A program made the position numbers and the translations under genes. Below, piece after piece: positions 60,049-64,000 of a stretch of DNA of 64,000 bases. Below the pieces are notes generated by a model. The model had not been told where the DNA came from. It ran no database searches and saw nothing but the letters and a program-made list of their open reading frames with translations. Each line of letters opens with the position of its first letter. The stretch's first letter is position 1. This DNA is from Bradyrhizobium campsiandrae (lineage in GTDB: Bacteria; Pseudomonadota; Alphaproteobacteria; Rhizobiales; Xanthobacteraceae), in contig NZ_JAANIH010000032.1 in assembly GCF_014529705.1 (NCBI RefSeq), positions 28,208-92,207 of the forward strand, written 5' to 3'.

Positions 60049-61227
60049 ATGGCCTTCCTGAACATCAACGCCACGCTGCCCGACAAGGGCCGTGACCTCA
60101 GGCTCGACCTGTTTCGCGGTGTCGCCAACTGGGCGATCTTCCTCGACCACATCCCCGACAACGTCGTGAACTGGATCACGACCCGCAATTACGGCTTTTC
60201 CGATGCCGCCGACCTGTTCGTCTTCATCTCCGGCTACACCGCCTCCTTCGTCTATGCGCGGATGATGCTGGAACGCGGCTTCATCGTCGGAGCAACCCGC
60301 CTGACCAAGCGGGTCTGGCAGCTCTACGTCGCCCACATCATCCTGTTCGTGATCTACATCGCCTCCATCAGCTATCTGGCGTTGCGCTTCGGCGATTCCG
60401 AGATGATCAACGAGTTCAATGTCGCCGGCCTCGTCGACAACGCCACCGAGACGTTGCGTCAAGGCCTGTTCCTGCGCTTCAAGCCGCTCAATCTCGACGT
60501 GCTGCCGCTTTACATCGTGCTGATGGGCCTGTTTCCGCCGGTGCTGTGGTTCATGCTGCGCAAGCCCGATCTGACGATGGTGCTCTCCATCGTGCTGTGG
60601 CTGACCGCGCGTCACTACGGCTTGAACCTGACCGCCTATCCGGCCGGCCAGTGGTACTTCAACCCCTATTGCTGGCAGGTGTTGTTCGTGTTCGGCGCCT
60701 GGTGCGCGATGGGCGGCGCGCGCCGTTCGATGACGCTGATCAATTCGCCGATCACGCTGTGGATCTGCCTCGGCTATCTTGCCTTCGCGCTGGTGATGAC
60801 CATGGCCGGTCGCTTTCCGACGCTGGGCGGCATGTTCCCGGAATGGCTGTACTCGGCCTTCAATCCGAACGACAAGACCAACCTTGCACCCTATCGCTTC
60901 ATCCATTTCGTCGTGATCGTGATCCTGGTGATCCGCTTCGTGCCGAAGGACTGGCCCGGCCTGGAATGGAAGATCTTCGATCCGTTGATCGTCTGCGGCC
61001 AGCAATCGCTCGCCGTGTTCTGCGTCGGCGTGTTCCTCTCCTTCGTCGGCCATTTCGAGCTGTCGATGAGCTCGGGCTCGCTGTTCGCACAGCTGTTCGT
61101 CTCCGTCGCCGGCATCGCGATCATGACGACAGTGGCCTACTACATCTCCTGGTCGAAGCGGCAGGACAAGCCGCTGAAGCCGCCGCCGGCAAAGGCCGCA
61201 GCTCCGCCGGCCGCGAAGGCCGCCTGA
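60049..61227 (+). CDS. opgC: OpgC-domain membrane protein (glucan modification acyltransferase family)
   Basis: 392 residues from ATG 60049; the frame opens further upstream, but that part is unlike the family. OpgC pattern: GRDLRLDLFRGVANWAIFLD then HIPDNVVNWITTRNYGFSDA, DLFVFISGYTASFVYARMML. Ten or so membrane spans, with NPYCWQVLFVFGAWCAMGG in the middle and ending in a Lys/Pro/Ala-rich tail (KPPPAKAAAPPAAKAA). The family adds succinyl or similar groups to osmoregulated periplasmic glucans; Bradyrhizobium makes cyclic beta-glucans, so that substrate is plausible. The His in LDHIP is the likely catalytic residue. Stands alone on the plus strand. Confidence 0.88.
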   Translation: MAFLNINATLPDKGRDLRLDLFRGVANWAIFLDHIPDNVVNWITTRNYGFSDAADLFVFISGYTASFVYARMMLERGFIVGATRLTKRVWQLYVAHIILFVIYIASISYLALRFGDSEMINEFNVAGLVDNATETLRQGLFLRFKPLNLDVLPLYIVLMGLFPPVLWFMLRKPDLTMVLSIVLWLTARHYGLNLTAYPAGQWYFNPYCWQVLFVFGAWCAMGGARRSMTLINSPITLWICLGYLAFALVMTMAGRFPTLGGMFPEWLYSAFNPNDKTNLAPYRFIHFVVIVILVIRFVPKDWPGLEWKIFDPLIVCGQQSLAVFCVGVFLSFVGHFELSMSSGSLFAQLFVSVAGIAIMTTVAYYISWSKRQDKPLKPPPAKAAAPPAAKAA

Positions 61228-61406
61228 GCCGCCCCGAACGCTACGCTGTTTCAAGCGCGCGTTCGGCTTCCATGGCGAGAGGTCCGGCTGGTCCGGGATC
61301 GGATTGACCTGCGTCAACCGGGGGCGACGCCGGTCGGCCTAGTGTTCCTGGCACACATCCGCCGCCGCGATGTCGGCGGCATCCTCCTCGGACAAGGCCC
61401 AAGCCC

Positions 61407-61832
61407 ATGCCCTCTCATTTTCACGCCGTGGTCTGGATTGATCATTCGCAGGCCCGCATCTTCCATCTCGGCCTGAGCGGCTCCGACGAAGTCACCCTGC
61501 ATCCGCAGCTGGCGACGCGGCATCTTCATCACAAGGCCAACGCGATCGGCAGCGGCCATGCCGCACCCGACAAGACGTTCTATGCCGAAGTGACCAAGGC
61601 TCTCACTGACGCCGGCGAAATCCTCATCATCGGTCCGGCAGGCGCGAAGACTGAGCTCGCCAGCCACATTCGCGCCCATGCGCCCGATCTCGCCAAGCGG
61701 ATTGCTGCGGTGGAAGCGGCCGATCATCCCTCGGACAAGGAAATCGTCGCCTACGCAAAGCGTCACTTCAAACTGCCGCTGCCGCGCGTTCAGACGCCGG
61801 GAGCCGCAATGGGCGAACGACACTCGGGTTAG
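61407..61832 (+). CDS. eRF1-like 'translational machinery' family protein
   Basis: 141 residues from ATG 61407. Short single-domain protein: HFHAVVWIDHSQARIFHLGL at the start, ATRHLHHKANAIGSGHAAPD in the middle, ILIIGPAGAKTELASHIRAH and AAVEAADHPSDKEIVAYAKR near the end. Relatives in proteobacteria are annotated as translational machinery proteins because they resemble domain 2/3 of eukaryotic release factor 1. The four-histidine HLHH...GSGH stretch could bind a metal. No signal peptide. Function unproven. A repeat element begins at its stop codon. Confidence 0.8.
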   Translation: MPSHFHAVVWIDHSQARIFHLGLSGSDEVTLHPQLATRHLHHKANAIGSGHAAPDKTFYAEVTKALTDAGEILIIGPAGAKTELASHIRAHAPDLAKRIAAVEAADHPSDKEIVAYAKRHFKLPLPRVQTPGAAMGERHSG

Positions 61833-61975
61833 AGCGTTTTCGCGCGAAGTGGCTACCGGTTCGCGTGAAGAAAACGCGTCAAAACAAGAATCTAGGGCCC
61901 GTTCCGATTCCATCGGAACGGAAAAGGCTCTAGAGCGTCTTTGAGCGAACTGGCGACCGGTTCGCGTCATGCCCG
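61831..61975. repeat. Dispersed Bradyrhizobium-type repeat, one full and one partial copy
   Basis: AGAGCGTTTTCGCGCGAAGT and onward (61831-61935) includes TACCGGTTCGCGTGAAG, a hairpin CCGTTCCGAT/ATCGGAACGG (61899-61921, three-base loop) and AAAAGGCTCTAG. A second, shorter copy starts at about 61932 (AGAGCGTCTTTGAGCGAACT) and includes CGACCGGTTCGCGT. I recognise the wording as a common intergenic element in Bradyrhizobium. The first base of the element overlaps the stop codon of the preceding gene; the hairpin may end its transcript. Confidence 0.75.
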
Positions 61976-62038
61976 AACCTGACCTGAAGCGCGATGGCGA
62001 TTCATCCTGATCGCGTCGCGTTTCAGCGCGAGCCCCAC

Positions 62039-62233
62039 TCAGGCCGCCGCCTCGCCGTCATACTCTGTGAACTTCTTGTAGATCCAGTCACGCCCGTCGT
62101 GGCGGCGCCAGACCTTGCCATAAACGAGCTGCCCGTTGATCGAGCGGCGCGGCACGATGACGGTCCAGAGGTGCCAGATCTCGGCCCAGTTCGACTGCTG
62201 GCGATGAGTCTTCGAGGTGAGATCGAAAGCCAT
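62039..62233 (-). CDS. Small conserved-looking protein (64 residues)
   Basis: ATG 62233 to stop 62039. Product MAFDLTSKTHRQQSNWAEIW then HLWTVIVPRRSINGQLVYGK, VWRRHDGRDWIYKKFTEYDG. Rich in tryptophan, arginine and tyrosine; no signal peptide or membrane span. The WAEIWHLWTVIVPRRSINGQ-type stretch resembles small Bradyrhizobium hypothetical proteins I recall with GKVWRR..G..W.YK.F. Ribosome site weak (GCGAG about 8 bases upstream). The repeat element ends about 60 bases from its stop. Function unknown. Confidence 0.65.
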   Translation of the reverse strand: MAFDLTSKTHRQQSNWAEIWHLWTVIVPRRSINGQLVYGKVWRRHDGRDWIYKKFTEYDGEAAA

Positions 62234-62538
62234 GACAACTCGCGCGAAACGAAATGCCGCGACGAATGTGACGTCGTGTGAGCCGCCGATAGGGCGTCGT
62301 CGCGTGCTGGGACCGGTTTGATACCAGTCGTCAAAATGGCCGCAAGGACAGCTCGGATTTAACCTAACCGATCAACCTTACCCGCCGCCCGGCAGCCGCC
62401 TTGCCGGTTGAAACGCCCGCCTGTCTTTTCTAAGATATTTGCGCAATTTGAGAATGGGTACGCCGATTGCGAAGGGTGTGCCGGCTGATTTCGAACGCAG
62501 ACTGAATTTCAAAGACCCGATTGCGCAGGTCACCGATC
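62234..62538. other. Intergenic region, no gene seen
   Basis: 305 bases between two small genes. A plus-strand frame opens at 62439 and runs past the region to 62639, overlapping the next gene in another frame. Its product (MGTPIAKGVPADFERRLNFK...) is not recognisable, though it could be the decayed N-terminal part of the AANDN-motif gene if a frameshift occurred near 62540. Confidence 0.4.
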
Positions 62539-62697
62539 ATGAATTTGCAATGTTCACGTTTGCATCTCGCCACGTCTTCACCGCCGCCGGCACGGATTGC
62601 CAAAGCAACCCACGACGGCCCGCCGAAGGCTGCCAATGACAATCATCCGGTCTGGCCGCTGATCCCGTTTCCGGCGGGTTGGCACGCCTCGACCTGA
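62539..62697 (+). CDS. Very small protein ending in PKAANDN...WPL.PFP.GW motif
   Basis: 52 residues from ATG 62539 to TGA at 62695-62697. The first half MNLQCSRLHLATSSPPPARI has no recognisable feature. The second half PPKAANDNHPVWPLIPFP then AGWHAST matches the tail of the small protein at 4411-4605 in 15 of 24 aligned positions, including PKAANDN, WPL, PFP and GW. The base sequences differ at many third positions (for example GCTGCCAATGACAAT against GCCGCGAATGACAAT), as expected if the peptide itself is conserved. Ribosome site weak, so the true start could be TTG 62521. Confidence 0.55.
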   Translation: MNLQCSRLHLATSSPPPARIAKATHDGPPKAANDNHPVWPLIPFPAGWHAST

Positions 62698-62970
62698 GCC
62701 CGCAAAAACGCAACGCCGCGCAAGCGCAGTATCATCGCTTGGCGGCGTCCGTTAGGCATTGGGCGCTGAAATCCCCAACGCTGATATGTCGGCGGCGACG
62801 CGCAAAGGTTCGATGAATCTTTGGTCATTCTGCGCCCCCTAACTTGCTCGAATCCCGGAAAAAACAGCGCGGAAACGGTACCGCACGAGGAACCGGCACC
62901 AAGCGCCGGGGTCTCGGAGTCGCCTCGGGCAGTGCCGGGCAAGGCCGACCGCTCGGGCGCGAATGACCGT

Positions 62971-63366
62971 TCAGACGCCGCTGGCGGCGGCCGATGCACC
63001 GCTGGTGCTGGCGCTCAGCGCGCCCTGCGAATTATAGGTCTGTCCCGCCTGGCTCCCTTGGGCGCCTTGGCCGCCTTGGCTATTCTGCGCGCTCCCTGAT
63101 TTCTCGACCTCGGTCGAGCCATCGGAATACGTGATCGTCGTGGTCGTGACGCCATCGACAGTGATGGAAACCTCGCTCACGACGGTCTTGCTCGATCCAC
63201 CGCTGGATCCCGAGCTGCCGCCCGCCGACTGTGCCGACGAGGCCGCTGACGTCGAGGACGTGGCGGACGTCGAGGATGTCGCCGATGTTGCGGGGGACGA
63301 CGTCGTCGCGCTCGACGGCGTCGCGGTCACTGCCGCGGTGGAAGAAGCAATCGCACTGACCGACAT
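62971..63366 (-). CDS. Low-complexity Ser/Thr/Ala/Gly protein
   Basis: 131 residues from ATG 63366, preceded by AGGAGAGG at ideal spacing; the open frame upstream has no ribosome site. The first 60 residues are almost only Ser, Thr and Ala (MSVSAIASSTAAVTATPSSA...). A short ordered-looking centre follows, KTVVSEVSITVDGVTTTTITYSDG in pattern, likely two beta strands. A Gly/Gln/Ser tail ends the chain. No typical signal peptide. The YSDGSTE-type core occurs in other rhizobial low-complexity proteins I recall, without a function. Possibly secreted or surface-exposed. Confidence 0.7.
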   Translation of the reverse strand: MSVSAIASSTAAVTATPSSATTSSPATSATSSTSATSSTSAASSAQSAGGSSGSSGGSSKTVVSEVSITVDGVTTTTITYSDGSTEVEKSGSAQNSQGGQGAQGSQAGQTYNSQGALSASTSGASAAASGV

Positions 63367-63699
63367 GGAATCCTCTCCTGGAGTGAGCTCGCGGGCGCGG
63401 CATGGATTGCTCTGCCCTGGTGTTCCTTCAACGCGGGGGATGCAGGAAGCAGGCGCGGCAGGCGCGAAAAAGTGCGGACACGCTATGTATCTCTGTTTCC
63501 GGACGGCAACCAATCGTCCCGCCGCGCGTTGCAGCTTCTTCCCGTCTGTGCGCAAGGCATCCGCAACTCGCTGTCGGCTGCTGCGCGCCATGAACGGCAG
63601 TCACCTCGTCTCACGTCCGTGTGAGTTGGAGCGCGGCCGGTGAATTTTCGCGAGCTAACGCAGACCAATGAACAGCAGGCCGTCGGCCAAGGGGATGCT
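63367..63699. other. Intergenic region, no gene seen
   Basis: 333 bases upstream of both the low-complexity gene (minus) and the small membrane protein (plus). Open frames exist on both strands, but none has a ribosome site or recognisable product. Must hold one or two promoters; none identified with confidence. Confidence 0.4.
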
Positions 63700-63861
63700 G
63701 TGAGCCAAATTGACACGGCCGAGAAACTGTCCGCGGCGGAAGCGCCCCGGATGTCGCTGTTTGCATTGTGCTGGCTGGGCATCGCGGCGATCGCGATGCT
63801 GGGGTGGATTTCCGCACTCGGCTGGCTCGCCTGGCGTCTGGCGAACTGGGCGCTGTTCTAG
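63700..63861 (+). CDS. Small single-span membrane protein (53 residues)
   Basis: Start GTG 63700 chosen because AAGGGG lies five bases upstream; the frame extends to GTG 63640 without such a site. Product VSQIDTAEKLSAAEAPRMSL then FALCWLGIAAIAMLGWISAL, GWLAWRLANWALF. One long hydrophobic region (about 20-45) rich in tryptophan, with a short acidic cytoplasmic N-terminus and no C-terminal domain. Could be a regulatory membrane peptide; no family recognised. Confidence 0.55.
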   Translation: MSQIDTAEKLSAAEAPRMSLFALCWLGIAAIAMLGWISALGWLAWRLANWALF

Positions 63862-64000
63862 CTGCGATACGCCGTAAGCGACGTCTACGTCCCATTCGCA
63901 AAGATTTGGAGGGACGGATTGCAAAGCGTTGGCGCGACGGATTGCAATCTGTTGATCCACGCGTTGGAAATCGTTGAAGTTGCGTGTGGAGGGACAACAG
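63862..64000. other. Window-end segment with 12-base direct repeat
   Basis: GACGGATTGCAA at 63913-63924 and 63936-63947, a 23-base period. The window ends in GTGTGGAGGGACAACAG, whose GGAGG looks like a ribosome site for a plus-strand gene starting just beyond the edge, so the repeats may be in its promoter. Confidence 0.4.

Noticed and set aside
62821..63099. Overlapping open frames on both strands in 62643-63099
   Set aside because: Neither has a convincing ribosome site or product; the plus frame runs into the low-complexity gene.

Overview
The window looks like chromosomal DNA of a Bradyrhizobium-type alphaproteobacterium. The G+C content is high, so antisense frames stay open for hundreds of codons. 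It carries a general amino-acid permease locus next to metC, two classes of dispersed repeat that I associate with Bradyrhizobium/Rhodopseudomonas genomes, DUF3551, DUF6481 and MXKDX-repeat small proteins, and a nuclear-type complex I NDUFS4 homologue. I see no phage, plasmid, IS element, CRISPR array or rRNA. The genus is inferred from gene content, not from a search.

Layout. 1-3.5 kb (minus): an ABC uptake operon (binding protein, fused permease-ATPase) ending in an acetamidase/formamidase cut by the window edge. 3.9-5.1 kb: small proteins, a perfect TGTGA-N6-TCACA box and tRNA-Cys. 5.2-15.2 kb (minus): a four-gene MdtABC-type efflux operon (NodT-family outer membrane factor, adaptor, two RND pumps) followed by a DTW-domain tRNA-modifying enzyme. 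15.6-19.1 kb (plus): FAD oxidoreductase, DUF1365 protein and cyclopropane-fatty-acid synthase. Next come cysK, a DUF805 protein and a large TPR/O-GlcNAc-transferase-like protein. 23.2-27.7 kb (minus): aapJ-aapQ-aapM-aapP, in which aapQ carries an in-frame amber codon; metC is divergent. 29.3-41.5 kb (minus): a long co-directional envelope block of alpha-2-macroglobulin, PBP1C, ArnT-like glycosyltransferase, PAP2 phosphatase, GT2 glycosyltransferase, LAB_N protein and an orphan protein.

41.9-48 kb is a field of small or lineage-restricted genes: tRNA-Arg, a peptide with four tandem QSSIV units, a PLP-fold protein, an Omp25/31-type porin and several short secreted or membrane proteins. 48.4-51.3 kb (plus) is a complete TRAP transporter with overlapping genes and a Tat-type signal on the binding protein. 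51.4-57.1 kb (minus) is a leucine/isovalerate catabolic operon (liuA, liuB, liuD, liuE, no liuC) facing a divergent AraC-family regulator. The last 6 kb hold an AsnC/Lrp regulator, the NDUFS4-like subunit, an OpgC-family membrane protein, an eRF1-like 'translational machinery' protein, repeats and small proteins.

The clearest unusual signals are: the single-codon interruption of aapQ; an aapM with about 120 extra, mostly hydrophobic, residues; two unlinked small genes (4411-4605 and 62539-62697) that share only a C-terminal PKAANDN...WPL.PFP.GW signature; the uncharacterised PLP-fold protein at 42483-43760; and the liu operon lacking its hydratase but paired with an AraC regulator and a helically spaced direct repeat. 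I did not find a convincing wholly new multi-gene system.
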